NCBI GenBank assembly: GCA_030280995.1
Contig: JASXTE010000005.1
Location: 26,278,501 to 26,342,500, forward strand
Origin: Hemileia vastatrix
Lineage: Eukaryota > Basidiomycota > Pucciniomycetes > Pucciniales > Zaghouaniaceae
Direction of reading: 5' to 3'
DNA: 64,000 bases
Positions 11,991 through 24,893 of this stretch are shown one piece after another. The notes under the pieces are model-generated. The model did not search any database and was not told the DNA's origin. It saw only the letters and a program-made list of their open reading frames with translations. The position numbers and the translations under genes were made by a program. Every line of letters begins with the position of its first letter. The first letter of the stretch is position 1.

Positions 11991-12798
11991 TCGACGGTGC
12001 ATCGTTACTTGAGGCTGGAGACCATGGGGACCATTGCCATTCAAGGTAACTATAAGGATGAGTGAACAAAAAAAACGACGAACGTCATATATCACATGAC
12101 TCAAATTTTGCTGCAAATGGGAATCAAACCGCGCTCCAAAACTTAGGTTCATATATTGACTAAACGTCTTATATTTCATGGTAATTATTGAAATTACTAT
12201 TTGTGGGACACTTTGCACTCTTCATTCTCTACGTACTTCCTTTTAATCAGCACTCTGTAAGTGGCAATAATTTGCTAATTTTACGGGGGGAGGTGTCTAA
12301 TAAATTGGAACTAAATTCTTTATTATTTATTTTATTTTTCCTAGTTGACAAAGATAGAGCAATTGTGTTATTAGTCCTAGAAGTAATAAATTATATTTTA
12401 AAAATTATTCATTATAATTTTCAGTTGACTTTTGTCCTGATAAATTAAAATTTTATTTGTTCCAGTTGACAAATTGTCCTAACAATATAATTTTTAAATT
12501 CATATTTCATATTTTAGTAGACATTAAGTCCTGGTAATTATTTATTTTTTAGTTGATTTGAAATCCTAATAATAATTATCATAAAATTGTTAATAAAAAA
12601 AATTTAAATTCAATTCTTCAGTTGATTATTTTATAATCCTGGTTTTGAATTTTTTTGAATTAATAAATTGATTATTATTTTAGTTGATTTTATCGTGAAG
12701 AATTTTATTTTTATTATTATTTTTCTTTCAAATAAATGTATAAATACAAACTAATTCATCTTATTGTCTCCCTCCCTCATTTCAGTTAAATTTAAAAA
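11991..12798 (+). repeat. T3 leader with degenerate tandem repeats
   Basis: Untranslated leader between primer site and gag. From about 12340 to 12700 a degenerate unit of roughly 35-45 bp recurs, with the core CAGTTGAC, a short gap, GTCCTGRTAA and an A/T-rich tail. T5 has the same array, better preserved, at 34500-35060. No gene is seen here. Confidence 0.7.
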
Positions 12799-15140
12799 AT
12801 TACTGATCAAGGTGTTTCTGCTGCATGTGAAGAGGAATTGGATTTAATTGATCATGATGAGGCTACTTCTGATGTAGAGATGGAGGAAGTGGAAATTCTG
12901 GTAGAAACCACTCAGGAACAGAAACCTGTAATAAACCCCCCAGAAGAACTTCCAAAAGGCTTCAAAATAAAAAAGATGCCACTACCTCAACAAGTAAAGA
13001 ACCTTTCAACACACATAAAAGAATTAAGGACAGAAAACTTGAGATTGAGGTCAAGAGTAGATGCTCTAGAGGAAAAGGTAAGAAAGATAGATGCTTTTCT
13101 TCAAGAGAAGAGGAGACCTCCTCCCCCCCGGGATCTTCATCAATTGGCTCCCCAGCAGCCAGGGAAAGTGGAAGTATCCAAGTGGAAGTGGGATTGGCTA
13201 AACACTCAGTGAAATTACCTATCTTAAAATCAACAGACTCAATTGCCCCAAGCAGGTCCATCAAGACCCAGCCAAGTCAACCCCACACCTCCTCACCCCT
13301 ATCAAGGAGGAAGAAAAGAAAAAACAATATGATCTTTCCCAGAAAACCTTGGTAATTCTGGAAGAGGAGATGAGACTGTGAGACCTGTAGAGGCTGAGAA
13401 CAGTAGACAAATTGATCAAATTTCAAATATATTTAATTCTTTAGTTCTAATTTCTACTTTAATGATAAATCCTGATATGGTTATTATTGATGAAACACTT
13501 GAGCCTTGGTTTTATGAGAATCTGAAAAGTTACTCTGTTTCCTTATTGAGAAACACTCCAGATGTAGTTAACATTAATGATGAATATTTGAGGTATATTA
13601 TTTCTAAAGAAAATAATATAATGAACAACATGCAATTGACTCAGAAATATAATAGTTTGTTAACTGAAAAGGGTTATAAAGCATTGAGGAGTGAGTTACG
13701 GAGAGTTTCTGATGATTTGTTTCATTACAAGGCAACCCATGAAAAGAAAGTTGCTTTATGGCAAAATATCAAAAATGATTTTTCTAAACTGCAAGATACT
13801 GTATCTTCCTGATGCCAGGAGCTGGAGATAGATAAGATGAATCTGAAAAGATTGAATGACCATTATTCATCTTTCCAAAATAAAAATCAGTTATCTTTTG
13901 CAACAATCAATGAGAGTTTTCTAGTGTTCCAAGAGTGAAAACCAGACTTACAACCATTGAGGAGAAATTGAACTCATTGTTTAATGATCAAAAATATTCT
14001 GACATTTCTTTAAAGGAACATATAATACAGGATGCTCCAAGGTTACCTGTGGCTATTTTATCTAAAGAAAAATTAATTCCAGAAATACCTGTTGATACCA
14101 CTGATTTTCCATCAAAAATTGATGATGCACCAGGATCTTCAAGAGAGGGATTAAACAATGAGATTACTGCACAATTAGAGAAGTTAAAGCTGATACTTAC
14201 TCAGAAACAAGCTGGTACTAAGGAGACTTCTTCAAATCAAAATAATTGGCCAAAACCTGACCAATACCCAAAATTTGATGGTGATTCTTCTTCTGATTGG
14301 CAAAAATTCATTTGCAGAATTGATAACTTGAAAAACTCTTACAAACTCCCAGATGAGGAAATTGTGTCTAAGTTAATTTCTTTGTTTACCAATGTAGCCC
14401 TAATGTGGTATGAATCTGTTCTCCTGGATAGAAATGACTACTCATGGGAAGATTGGAAAAAATTGATTAAAGCACAATTTGGTGGCTCCAAGTTTAGGAT
14501 GGCTCAACAAAGGCAATATGCGGAAACTAAATATAGTTCTTCTACTGATAGACCTATTGATTTCTTAATGAAACTTGTAAAAGTCTTAAGAGCTATGGAC
14601 CCAAAAATGGAGTTTGAATTATGGAATGACAGGATCCTTTGTAAATTACCAATGTCTTTGAGGGACTTGATTGTGGCTAGGACTGAGCTCACCAGAGAAC
14701 CTTCTTCTTTCATAAATACTTGCAATGAGATTCTTCTAAACAACAATAATGATGCCAGAAAATTCATTCCTAGAACCACTTGGGAGAAACCCTCCAATAA
14801 CCAACAGAAACCTCTGGAAAAGGTTGGTAAACCTTCTGCCCCTTTTGCACCTAAAAATTATGCAACAAACACTTGTTTCAAGTGCAACAAGCCTTGGAAG
14901 AAGGGCCATGTTTGTGACAAGAAGATAAATCTTGTGGAACAAACATATGAGCATGCTGATAACACAGTAGCACTGGATGATACTTCAAGTGATTGTGCCA
15001 GCAATATTTCATATGAATCTCAACAAGAAATCTTGATGCTGGAAGAGGATACTCATTATTTAAATACTATTGATATTGATAATAATGATTTAGCTACGGT
15101 TGAGGATGCTGAGATCATAAAAAACATTGAGGATAGCTGA
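12799..15140 (+). pseudogene. gag: T3 gag
   Basis: Gag of the T3/T5 family. The start codon is ATT (12799) where T5 has ATG. The N-terminal part (to 13212) is charged and heptad-like (VKNLSTHIKELRTEN), predicted coiled coil, then Pro-rich, then SKWKWDWLNTQ; a TGA at 13210 replaces the next tryptophan codon. The middle part (13378-13812) is broken at its end, with a one-base deletion near 13925 against T5. The frame 13935-15140 holds the capsid-like region (WPKPDQYPKFDGDSSSDWQKF to FINTCNEILLNN) and a zinc knuckle CFKCNKPWKKGHVC (14874-14915), the CX2CX7HXC form also known in plant Ty3/Gypsy gag. The acidic tail runs in frame into the protease but for a TGA at 15138. Confidence 0.85.
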
Positions 15141-16187
15141 ATTGTTATTTCCCCTCTCAAGGCACCAGTATTGATTAATGGAACCAGCATTGAAGTTGTT
15201 CTGGATTCTGGAGCTGGAGGAGGTGTAGTATCTGAAAGAGCACTTTCTTCAGTAGATCAAGACTATAAATCAAAACTAATGCCTATCATTTCTGAAAATT
15301 GGAGAGGTTATGGCTCTGTTTTGTCCCCCATTGGTAAATAAAAAGCCACAGTGATTTTTAAATATAATCATGGTTTTGTAAGAGCTATTTGTGATTTTAT
15401 TGTCATGAAAAATGATAACTTAAGTGATTGGGTTATTGTGGGGAATGATATTTTAACCAAATATGGCATAAAATTAGATCCCTCAAACCAATGTTTCACA
15501 ATGGGGATAAATGGTAAGAGAAAATTAAAGATTTCCTCCCCTAAAAGATTAGTAAAACCAGAATTGAACACATGTAATTCTGTGTTTCAATATAAAGGAA
15601 GATATACAAGAAAAATGCATTCCATTGTGTCTGAAATTGACAATTCCTCTTTTGGAGAACAACTTTATGGTGAGGATAAAGATTCCATCATTTACTTGAT
15701 AAAGTCTTTTCCTATGGCCTTTGCTCATGGGTCACATGAACTGGGATTAGTTAAAGAAAAAATGAAACTTTCATTGTCTTTTCCATTAACTGATATACCA
15801 CCTAGTTTAAAGAAGAAGCCTTATCCTGCTTCTCCCACAAAGATAAAAGATATTAAAGACAATATCTCTACCCTTTTAAAAATGAATATTATTGAAATGG
15901 TAGTTTAAACACCTAAATATTGTGTTATCTCACCTGTCCTAATTTCTTATGAGAAAGATAAAGCCAGGTTATGTGGTAATTTTAGAGCACTAAATACTTA
16001 TACTGTTGATGATATCTATCCTTTACCCAGAATTATCTCTATACATGCTACCTTACAGGGTGCTAAATATATCAGCTGTTTGGATGGTAATAAGGGATAT
16101 CTTCAGGTACCTGTTGAGAAAAATTCTCAGAATTTTCTGATTATTGCTACTCATATGGGTATTTATAAGTATGTTAGGATGCCATTT
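15141..16187 (+). pseudogene. pol: T3 protease and RT N-terminal half
   Basis: In the same frame as gag. The aspartic protease active site is VVLDSGAGGGVVS (Asp codon 15204). TAA stops occur at 15339 and 15906. Protease C-terminus VIVGNDILTKYGIKLDP (about 15435) leads into the RT linker SFPMAFAHGSHELGLVK, then the RT fingers (KKKPYPASP, CVISPVLISYEKDKARLCG, ALNTYTVDDIYPLPRI) and SCLDGNKGYLQVPVEKNSQNF. The frame breaks near 16188, where one base is missing compared with T5 (the FGPKN codons). One gag-protease-pol reading frame is inferred for the ancestor. Confidence 0.85.
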
Positions 16188-17398
16188 GCCCTAAAAATTC
16201 CCCTTCAGTTTTTCAAAAATTCATGGATAACACATTCAATCAGAAGATAATTGAAGGATGGCTGATGGTTTATATTGATGATATCATTATATTCTCAAAA
16301 ACATTTGAGGACCATCTCAACCACCTGTGTAAAGTGTTCTAAAAAATGGATGAGATATATATGACACTTTCTTTGAAGAAATGTAAATTTGTTTTCGATT
16401 CTTTAAAAGTTCTTGGTCATGTTGTTTCAGGCTTACAGATATGTGTTGACCAAAACAAAGTGGCAGCCATACAACAGGTGAAGCCTCCTACTACAGTTAG
16501 AGAGCTACAGAGTTTTTTGGGAATGTGTGGATACTATAGACAGTATATTAAAAATTACCAAGTCATAGCTTTACCCCTTACCAAATTAACTAGAAAGAAT
16601 GTTGCTTTTGTTTGGAATAGTGAAATAAAAAGAGCCTTTGACACTATGAAACACTGTTTGATGTCAGCAACTATTCTTGCTCTACCTGACTTTAATCAAC
16701 AATTTGATCTATATACTGATGTCAGTTTGATTGGTCTTGGTGCTGCCCTCCAGCAAAAACAAGTGATAAATGATAAAGTATCAGAAGTAGTAATTTGTTT
16801 TATTTTAAGAACCTTGAGAAATAGTGAGTTGAAATATGGTGCTACTCAATTGGAATGTTTAGCTGTAGTGTGGGCTCTAGGAAACATACATTATTACCTA
16901 GATGATCAGAAATTTGAACTTGTCCCTGAATGCAGTGCAGTTAAATCCCTTTTAAACTTGAAAACACCTAACAGACATATGTTCAGATGGCAGTTAGCTG
17001 TTCAGGAATACAGAGGGAGAATCACAATTATTTATAGGGCTGGTATTGTTCACTCAAATGTGGATATGTTATCAAGGTTACCTTTACCAAATGATGACTC
17101 TAATCCTGCTTATGAACCTGAGGATGAAATTATTTATATTCATGGGATATATGTGGTTGATATGGAGGAAGAGCTATTACAGCTTATTCTGGATTCATAT
17201 GATAAGGACACTGACTTAAAAAAGTTATGCATCTTATTAAATGATCCAAAGAATTCTTCAATACAAGCATTAATTAAAACTCTTCCACCAAAGTACCAAA
17301 AAGCTTTGAAAAAAGGTAAATTTTCTATAGATGAAGGCTATCTATATTATAGAAGAAAGTTGAGTAATGTTATTGTTATTCCTCCTTCTATGAAATAA
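16188..17398 (+). pseudogene. pol: T3 reverse transcriptase catalytic part and RNase H
   Basis: The RT palm box MVYIDDIIIFS (16265-16297) is intact, so the catalytic aspartates survive. A stop at 16339 precedes the open frame 16346-17398: RT thumb (KKCKFVFDSLKVLGHVV), ELQSFLGMCGYYRQYI, then RNase H with LYTDVSLIGLGAALQ (first Asp), TQLECLAVVWAL (Glu) and SNVDMLSRLP. The usual DCSAVKSLL is ECSAVKSLL here, so one catalytic Asp is changed; T5 keeps the Asp. The segment to 17398 is the link to integrase. Confidence 0.88.
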
Positions 17399-18712
17399 AT
17401 CATCTTGAAAATTTGTCATGATGACATACTAGCTGGACATTTTGATCATGAAAAAAAAATGATCAGAATTAAGAACACTGCTTGGTGGGTTACTATGTCT
17501 GAAGACACAAAATTATATGTTGAATCTTGTGATTCTTGCCAGAAATCAAAAATATTGACTAGAAAAAGAGCTGGATTAATGCAACATATTGAACCTCCTG
17601 ATGCACCATGGCAGATAATAAACATGGATTTTGTAACAGGATTACCTATTGCTGGAAAAGACAGTTATAACTCTTATTGGGTTATTGTGGACAGATTCAC
17701 TAAAATGTGTAAATTTATACATACTCACAAGGATGTTTCCACTAAATAATTATCTTTCTTATGGTGGTCTCATATGTTTAATACTGCTGGTTTTCCTAAA
17801 GCCGTAATCTCTGACAGAGACCCTAATTTTACTTCTGAATTTTGGATGTCTCTGATGGATGTTTGTGGTTGTGATATGAAACTATCTACTGCCCATAACC
17901 CTCAGACTGATGGATTAGCTGAAAGAATGATTCAGTCTCTAGAGGACATGATAAGAAGGTACTGTGCCTTTGGCCTTGAGTATAGAGATAATGACAGATT
18001 CACTCTTGATTGGGTTACCTTACTTCCTGGATTATAATTTGCCTATAAAAGCACTGTTCATTCTGTTACTCAAAGAAAGCCTTTTGAGCTCTGGCCTGGA
18101 TATGTTCCAAATACTCCTGCCCAAATTCTCAATAACAAAATACCTAAATTGGATATACATCCTGGTGTAAAATCTTTTCTTAAAATGAAACAACTTTGCA
18201 GAAATCATGTTCAAAAATGTTATGAAAAAATCATTTGAATATGAGAAGAAGAGATGGGACAAATCCCATAAAGAATACACTTTTAAAAAGGGTGATGAAG
18301 TGTAAATTTCTACAGTCCACTTCAATTTACAAGGAAATAACAAATTAAAAGACCCATTTGTTGGTTCATTTGTTGTCAGAAGAATGATTGGAGATAATGC
18401 AGTTGAGGTTATTTTGTATTCTCCATATGACAGAAAACATCCTGTTTTTCCAATATCTCTTCTGAAACCTTACACATCCAATAGTGATTTATTTTGAAAA
18501 AGGAGGGGAAGACCAAAGGAGACCCCAAATGAGATCACTGAAACATCAGAAATTGAAAAAAGTCTGAATGATAGAATAGTCACTTCTGAAAAAGGTACAG
18601 AATACTTATTGAGATTCAAGAATAAATCATCTGAATATGATTCTTGGATACCTGGGAAGGAGATATCTAATCTTCCTACTCTACTAAAAAAGTATAAAAA
18701 GAAAAAATCATA
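17399..18712 (+). pseudogene. pol: T3 integrase with chromodomain-like tail
   Basis: HHCC zinc-binding region: CHDDILAGHFDHE and CDSCQKSK. Catalytic core: INMDFVTGLP (D1), VISDRDPNFTSEFW (D2) and LAERMIQSLEDM (E). TAA stops are at 17396, 17747 and 18035, and the region after 18235 is frameshifted. The C-terminal part has DPFVGSFVVRRMIGDNAVEVIL (GPF-like) and HPVFPISLLKPY, then RRGRPKETP and a chromodomain-like end, IEKSLNDRIVTSEKGTEYLLR to LLKKYKKKKS (18540-18712). Such tails are thought to guide insertion to marked chromatin. Confidence 0.85.
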
Positions 18713-18736
18713 GCATTTTTTTTATTGTTTTTTTTA

Positions 18737-18747
18737 GAGTGAAGGAG
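18737..18747 (+). other. T3 polypurine tract
   Basis: GAGTGAAGGAG lies directly before the 3' LTR, after a T-rich run. T5 has GAGTAAGGGAG at the matching place (minus strand, 28346-28356). Confidence 0.7.
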
Positions 18748-19562
18748 TGTCAGCCAGGCTACTAGACTTACCTGGTAAAATAATTAATTATTTTACTGAG
18801 GTGAAGCCATGCCTTTTTTAAAATTCTTATTAATAATTAATTATTTAATATTTACTTATGTATTACTTACAACTAACTAAGCTAATTATATTAAGTAGTG
18901 TAAATAATAAATTTAAGTAAGTGTCACATATATTTTTGCTCCCTAACACCGTGCTCATTAATGCAGTTGATTAAGAATAAAAATTAATAATAAAATTATA
19001 ATAATAAACCTTAAAAATATTATATTACTTCATAGAGAGATCTGGATTTCCATGAAATCAATATAATTAACTCAAATGTGTTGTATTAATTGTGACTGTC
19101 CAAGGGAACTCATACTTTATTACCAATGAAAATGATGCCCTAGTTGACGTACCAATTAATTTTTTTTTTCTTATGTCATATATATACTCCTTCTTATTCA
19201 GCTTCTTTATCACATCCTTGCAGTAGATGGTGTAAATTCCGTGTCTTTATTTCCCTCATGTTTTCCTATAAAAGGCCCTCACTTTTTGTACTTTTCAAAA
19301 CATTCCTTACTTACTTACTTTATTATAATCACATACAAAAAAAACTATTTATTATTATCAATTATTGTTTTAGTATTTACATTAAAACCGTGATTCTAAA
19401 CCTTTAAATATAATAATAATCTACCTCTTTACCTCTTGTTATTTGAGTAAATAATCTTTAAAAGATAATAAAATATGTACCAATATTGAATCCTCTGAAA
19501 CCCATTGTTGCCGTCCTTGGACCTCCCTGGAAAACCTTCTAGACTTGAAAGCCCACTTGACA
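18748..19562 (+). repeat. T3 3' LTR
   Basis: Direct repeat of 11156-11969 with TG...CA ends. TATAAAAG sits at 19267-19274. The following CAAAA is the right target duplication, and T2's antisense gene resumes at 19563. Confidence 0.92.
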
Positions 19563-20639
19563 CAAAACCTCAAAATTGAGCCATAAAATAGGCAAAATCC
19601 ATCAGTAAACAAGAAAGACTCCAGAAAACCTCCTAGTTCTCCCAGAGAAATACACACAACAATTTCTTCATCAAAAAATTCCGAAAATTCCAAAACTTCT
19701 AGAAGACCTGCCATAGGACCTTAAGAAGACACCAGAGCACCCAACACTGCTCCCAGACGAAAATCTCCCTCTCAAACAAGAAGAGTTAACTACACCTCTT
19801 GGCTTCCAGCCAATTACTTCTCTGAAAGTTCTATTTCTTACAGATCTTCATCCAGAAGATCTCTATCAGCTTCCAGGCCAAATTCTCCTGGTCCATCCTA
19901 CAATGAACCTGGTACTCCATCACCAGTACCCAACCAAACTGGGCCAAGCAGCAATATCAAAAACAACAGCAGCAGCCCTACTGCTCCAACCATGCCACAG
20001 GAACTTCCTCCTTGTAGTGTATCTTCTCAAAACCATTTAAAAGATGATCATGAGAATCCATACGTCCATATGTTTGATCCTCCTACAACCTCCATGAAAC
20101 ATTCTTCAACAGTCCAGATTCCAGCCACTTACAAATTTGATGAGCTCCCAATCTGAGTGTACCAAATTAATAAATCCAATTTCTTTAACAGAGAAAAATT
20201 ACTTATCTAATTCTTCTGTTTGGTTGTAACCTCACCTCCTGAAACTGCAATTGAGATTGGCCAACCTCTAGAAAATACCTTAACAATGGATTACTACAAC
20301 ATGAAACAACACCAAAACATGATATGTTCAAACATGCGTAAAGGCTTTTCTCTTCATGGTCTGTTAAATGAATTTGAAAAGAATCTTTGGAAGCAGCTCC
20401 TAAATGAAAACTGGAAGATGTCTAGAATAATCAAGCACACCTTCCAACACTCTATCAACGCTTATTCCACTTCTTCCCAAAAATTAACTTCTAATCTATT
20501 TCCTGACCAAAACAATCCATATACTCTTTCAAGCCGCCTACACCACAAAGAACACAGTTCTTTCTCCAATCTTAAAAAAAAGAAAAAACACCATTATAAT
20601 CTGGACCAATTGCCAGAAGCTTCTTCTTCCAGAAATTAA
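19563..20639 (+). pseudogene. T2 antisense ORFc remnant, after T3
   Basis: This resumes the antisense gene cut at 11155. It aligns with T7 38801-39912: a Ser/Arg/Pro-rich part (NYTSWLPANYFSES, SRRSLSASR), then VQIPATYKFDELPI at 20110-20155, then after a spacer the last exon GQPLENTLTMDYYNMKQHQN to the stop at 20637. The intron of T7 is recognisable, but its donor is GAGTGT and its acceptor is gone, so this copy could no longer be spliced. A stop at 19720 also breaks the first part. The last exon is still open (20220-20639) and keeps LLNEFEKNLWKQLLNENWKM. Confidence 0.6.
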
Positions 20640-20909
20640 TCAAAAAAAGGAAATTTATAATTAAATAAATAGTAAGAACAAAAATAATTAGCAGATATAT
20701 AAAAAATTTGTTTTATTTTTATATTTATTCTTATTTATTGTTATTATTTTTATTTTTATTTATTTTATTTTTAATTTTAATTTTAATCTTTATTTAAACT
20801 ACTAACATACTAAAAAAACTTGAAAATAATTAAACAAAATTACCCAAAAAAATATGAAAGCTGATAAATAAAAATGAAATGAATAATAATAATAAGATGT
20901 GATAAATAA
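20640..20909. other. AT-rich spacer
   Basis: Low-complexity A/T-rich sequence following the antisense last exon, corresponding to T7 39913-40050. No gene or structure seen. Confidence 0.6.
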
Positions 20910-21215
20910 TAATTACAAATGGTATTCCCCCAGCCAAATTATGAGCTGATCACCATATACCTTACCCACATCCAAGTGCACCTTGATGTGGATACACCTT
21001 TAAATAATTTTTAAATAAAATTTAGATAAAAAATAAATTAAGAAAAATAATATCAATAAAGAAAGATAAAAAAAATAAATAGAAATAAAAGAAAATAATA
21101 ATAAAAAATGAGATAGAGATAAAAAAGAAAATAGCATTTCCTGGAAAATTGATGAGCCTTTCACCACCAATTCTTGCCCACATCCAGGTGACCCTGATGT
21201 GGTGACACCATATAA
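20910..21215. repeat. T2 twin hairpins
   Basis: Two related units with an A/T-rich gap. Unit 1 has GGTAT (20921-20925) pairing with ATACC (20957-20961), then CACATC...GATGTG near 20968-20990. Unit 2 has AGCATT (21133-21138) opposite AATTCT (21169-21174), one pair lost, then CACATC...GATGTG near 21179-21201. The T7 counterpart (40056-40325) is better preserved. Confidence 0.65.
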
Positions 21216-22029
21216 TATAATTTTTGATTTTTCCGCTTTTATATCCTAATAACCCCCATAAAAAATTTTAAGAAAAAAAGAGAAAAAAGAAAAAAGTCTA
21301 AAATTACTATCTAACACAGCCATAGACAAAAAAATCAAAGAAAGAAAAAGTAAAAAAGTCCAGCTCTATAAAAAGTCCAGTCCAAGGAACATATCACTGG
21401 GTTGAATCCCTCTAATAAGTAACAGTGATGGGAGACCATCAGTTATCCACCACCAATCCAAATAAACCAAATAAGCCAGTCCCAAGCCAGTAAGTCAGTT
21501 TATAGTCATAGTGGACTTGAAACCTAAATAAATAAAAAACCAGAAATAGGATTCAACTAGAAAAAACAAAATACTTGAAACAGATATTATGGGGTAACTG
21601 TTCTACAGAGCAACCAGCTTATCAGTTACCCCCACACCTGCCAAAATATAATCTAGAAGCCTCCCCCTGTGTACCCTCTAAAAACACACAACATCCAACA
21701 CAATAAACCAAACCAATAAGAGTGAAGAGTCCAGCACTTGAAGACCAAAAGAATTTCCAGTTTAAAGTCATAGAGGACTAAAACATGTGTAGAGAAACCA
21801 ATACTAGGGTTCAACCAACTTAAGGGAAAGTGTTAGAAACAGACAATCTGAGGTAACTGTTCTACAGAGCAGCCAGCCTATCAGTTACCCCTACACTTTC
21901 CAAGATCAAATCTAGATGCCCCACCCATGGGTAACTTTTAACAAAAAAAAAGTTTCCAACAAAACAGATGCACAGCATCACACAAATCCAAAATTTAAGA
22001 ATTTTCCATAGTTTATCCTCATTGTGGAG
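21216..22029. repeat. T2 stem-loop module copies 2 and 3
   Basis: Two copies of the module that also occurs at 10303: a degenerate TTTATAGTCATAGTGGACT-type repeat (21499, 21760), a conserved linker, then GGGGTAACTG...CAGTTACCCC at about 21593-21634 and GAGGTAACTG...CAGTTACCCC at about 21852-21893, each followed by CACACYTKCC and a G/C-rich end. No open frame of note. Confidence 0.75.
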
Positions 22030-23713
22030 TCAATCTTTTTCACTTCTACTGCCTCTTGGAAAAAATCTCTTCACCTGATCAGCAGATACTCTCTTCTTTA
22101 AGACTGAATGATCTAACTCCTCAAAAACATAAGAGCCCCCAGACACCTGAGATATGACTCTGTAAGGTCCATTCCATCTGTCAGAAAACATTTTTCCCCA
22201 CTGACTCTCCAAACTTCTATTTTACACCAAAACCAAACAACCAGGGTTCAAGGTATTCCTGAATCTATGAGCCAGCTTCTTTTCCCAGTATATGACTGAT
22301 TGATTTCTTATCTCCATCATTCTAGAGTATGCCTTCTCTTGAAAATCCTCTCTACATTCCAACTTTTGCATCCTGGCACAGAGAAAATCTTCTGTTGAGC
22401 ATACATCATCCTAATCAATTTCAAGATAAGAGACAACTTCTAAATCCACTGGTAGAACAGCTTTCTTCGTAAAAATTTATTCATAAGATGAATAGCCAGT
22501 TGTCCTTTTCACAGTGACCCTATTAGAAAAAAACACCAAGTGTAAATAATGCCTCCACTTTTTATCACTATCTCCACACATCTTCACCAAAGCATTCTTC
22601 ATAACTTGATGGCCTCTTTCTAACGTTCCTTAAGCTTCAGGATAATAAGGTGTAGCCACTCTGAAGTTAGAGCGAATACTTGCCACAGCTTCTTTGAATT
22701 TAGCTCCAAACTCTGGCCCACCATCAAAAGTCACCAACTTCATCAACCCATACCTAAACACCCATTCCTTCTTCAAAAATTCTGCCACATTTTTGGCAGT
22801 CAAATTAACCAGAGGCACAGCCTAAACCCAACCAGACAAATCATTCCTGGCAACAATCAAGTATTTATACTTTCCCTCTTTAATTTAGACAGCATCCAGA
22901 CTGACTTTTCCAAACACAGTTGATTCACCATTAGCACGGCCAGCCTCTTTAGGTTTCAAGTGACTTTTTCTTTGACATTCTTTACAAGATTGAATCCAAC
23001 CCTGAACATCCAACTTCATACCTGGCCACCAAAATCTATCAGCTACTCTCCTATAGGTCTCCACAAAGCCTTTTTAACCACGGTCTTCATGAAAAGACTT
23101 CAACACCAACTCTTGACCCTTCATTTGAGTCACCACTACTTGAGGACTTGGATGTTTCCTCCTCATCAACCTTCTTCCAGACACATAAAATCCAGGACTC
23201 TTCTTCTTGATTTCCATCCAAGTATCATCATCAAAAATACGTGGCTTCTCCAAGGTTCACAGATATTCAAACATAATAAAATAAAACCCAATCTGACCCC
23301 AGGTCTTATCTTCAAAATCCAACAAAACAACATTGAAGGGTACAACCCTGTTATCAAAATCTCCATTGTACATATGAGCAACACAACCAGCCCATAAAGG
23401 ACACCAATCCCTAAACTTTGGTACATCCTTTTATTCCACTGAATCTTAAGAGAATCCATTTCACTTAAAAAAATACCATTTTCCAATTTTGAGCCATCCC
23501 AAACAACAGCACCATCTTCATCAACAGTGACATCCTGATCACCAGAATCAAGATTAGATTAAACCAGTTTAACCTCCTGGTGGAGGAGAGAAAAATCATC
23601 CGGTTTAGTCTCATGGGGGAGGAGAGAAAAATCTTCAGCACCCTTTGTGCTGGCCCCAACTACTGGTACATCTTCATCAAATTCTTCAGAGTCTGAATCT
23701 TCATCCGTGGGTG
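22030..23713 (-). pseudogene. pol: T2 integrase (3' part of pol)
   Basis: Minus-strand fragments match the T7 integrase piece by piece. These include the core segment VNLTAKNVAEF and LVTFDGGPEFGAKFKEAVA (22630-22818; D2 region), and the C-terminal MESQWGKMFSDRWNGPYRVISQ (22030-22212, GPY module) ending SADQVKRFFPRGS. The zinc-binding and D1 regions are present but shifted between frames (22860-23200). Many stops. It runs off at the left LTR of T4; the upstream RNase H part continues at 54574. Confidence 0.85.
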
Positions 23714-23718
23714 GTCTC
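23714..23718. other. T4 target-site duplication, left copy
   Basis: GTCTC, identical to 54569-54573. The uninterrupted relative (T7, 42790-42800) reads GTGGCCTCCTTGAT here, so T2 coding sequence flows across once T4 and one GTCTC are removed. Confidence 0.9.
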
Positions 23719-24893
23719 TGTCAGTGTGTGCTAGTATTTAAGTATGATTTAATAATAAATATTAATGTTCCTACTACTTGTTAAATGATTTATTGATTAT
23801 ACCTCAGGGGAAGACTAATAAAAAATTTATTCTCATTATAAACTCACAATACCTGGATTTTTATGCGTGCTAGCGGTGGAAAATAGATCAATAAAATATA
23901 ATTATAGCTTATATACAGATAATCTTAATTTATAAATGCTTTCTAATATATTTATATATGATAATAATTGTGTTGCAGTTTTTTCTTAATGTGTAGTAAG
24001 TAAGTGATGTTCAATATCCCATCAAATCCTCCCTTACTTATAGCAAAATCCACTGGAGTGCACAGACCTTCAATCTAAATGATTTCACTGCTATCCCCAG
24101 CAATTACAGAACTGTGAGGGCCCATCACCTCCCCATGGCGTTCACTTAAAGCATTTTCATCACCCAGACCTCCAGTAAGGACCCTCCATCACAATTAATG
24201 ATACCACAGACCCATAACATAAATATAATAAACAGATAAAAGGGTATACCATTAAGAAACAGGTAAAATAACTCATCCAAAGAGTATATAATGAAACCCA
24301 AAGCATGTAAAGGAACCAAATTAACTGTCCAAGTCCCCAATTATGTCCCCAAGGATACATATTAACCCAGTAATCATATCACAACTCATAAATCCATGAA
24401 AATCCATTCAAGGAAGCAGATTAAGTTGACCAAAGTGGATATATGTGCCTGAAATATAGGTATATGCTTGTGTAGGCCTTGCGAGTCTACTGAATACGTC
24501 CATATGACCTAAAATTAGCAGAATAAAAAATTTTATAGGCTATTAAGAGGTTAAAACCCACTTATAGACCTAAATATACATAATATAACCACATAGTTTA
24601 CTGAAGATAAGGTTTATGTATACATATAAGCTTATGTATGTCTAAAATTACTTAATATCACTTAAAATAAGTATATTATGACTCCATTAACACCTTAATA
24701 AGTATTATTAGGCTATGGATAAGCTATTTAAACTACTATAAGTCATTTAATAGTGTAATAATTATATATATATGTATTATAAACATATATATAAGTATTT
24801 TAACCTTATTTTAAATTAATAAGCCTAATTCAATTAAGGTTATCTTTTTTTAAACATAAGAGTTACTGAGTCCTGGAGATATCTAGGCTGACA
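23719..24893 (-). repeat. T4 3' LTR
   Basis: Homologous to 53392-54568 (1175 against 1177 bp). Ends TGTCAGTG and GGCTGACA. A TATAAAA on the minus strand at 24531-24537 is a possible TATA box. Its inner edge is followed by CTTGCTCACCC, a purine tract on the minus strand. Confidence 0.9.

Larger units (their letters stand above)
11156..19562 (+). mobile_element. T3: Ty3/Gypsy retrotransposon, complete but inactivated
   Basis: LTRs of 814 bp (11156-11969) and 815 bp (18748-19562) begin TGTCAGCC and end TTGACA. The flanks are AAAAA (11151-11155) and CAAAA (19563-19567), a 5-bp duplication with one change; the undisturbed T7 copy has CTCAAAACC at the same place (38801-38809). The internal order is leader, gag, protease, RT, RNase H, integrase, chromodomain-like tail, polypurine tract. 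About 18 differences over the first 420 bases of the LTRs by eye (near 4%) make it a fairly recent insertion into T2. Stops and at least two frameshifts make it non-autonomous. Confidence 0.93.

Noticed and set aside
12100..12170. tRNA-like GGGAATCAAACC segment in the T3 leader
   Set aside because: T-arm-like sequence only; no matching acceptor or anticodon arm, and the T5 counterpart at about 35240 does not preserve it.
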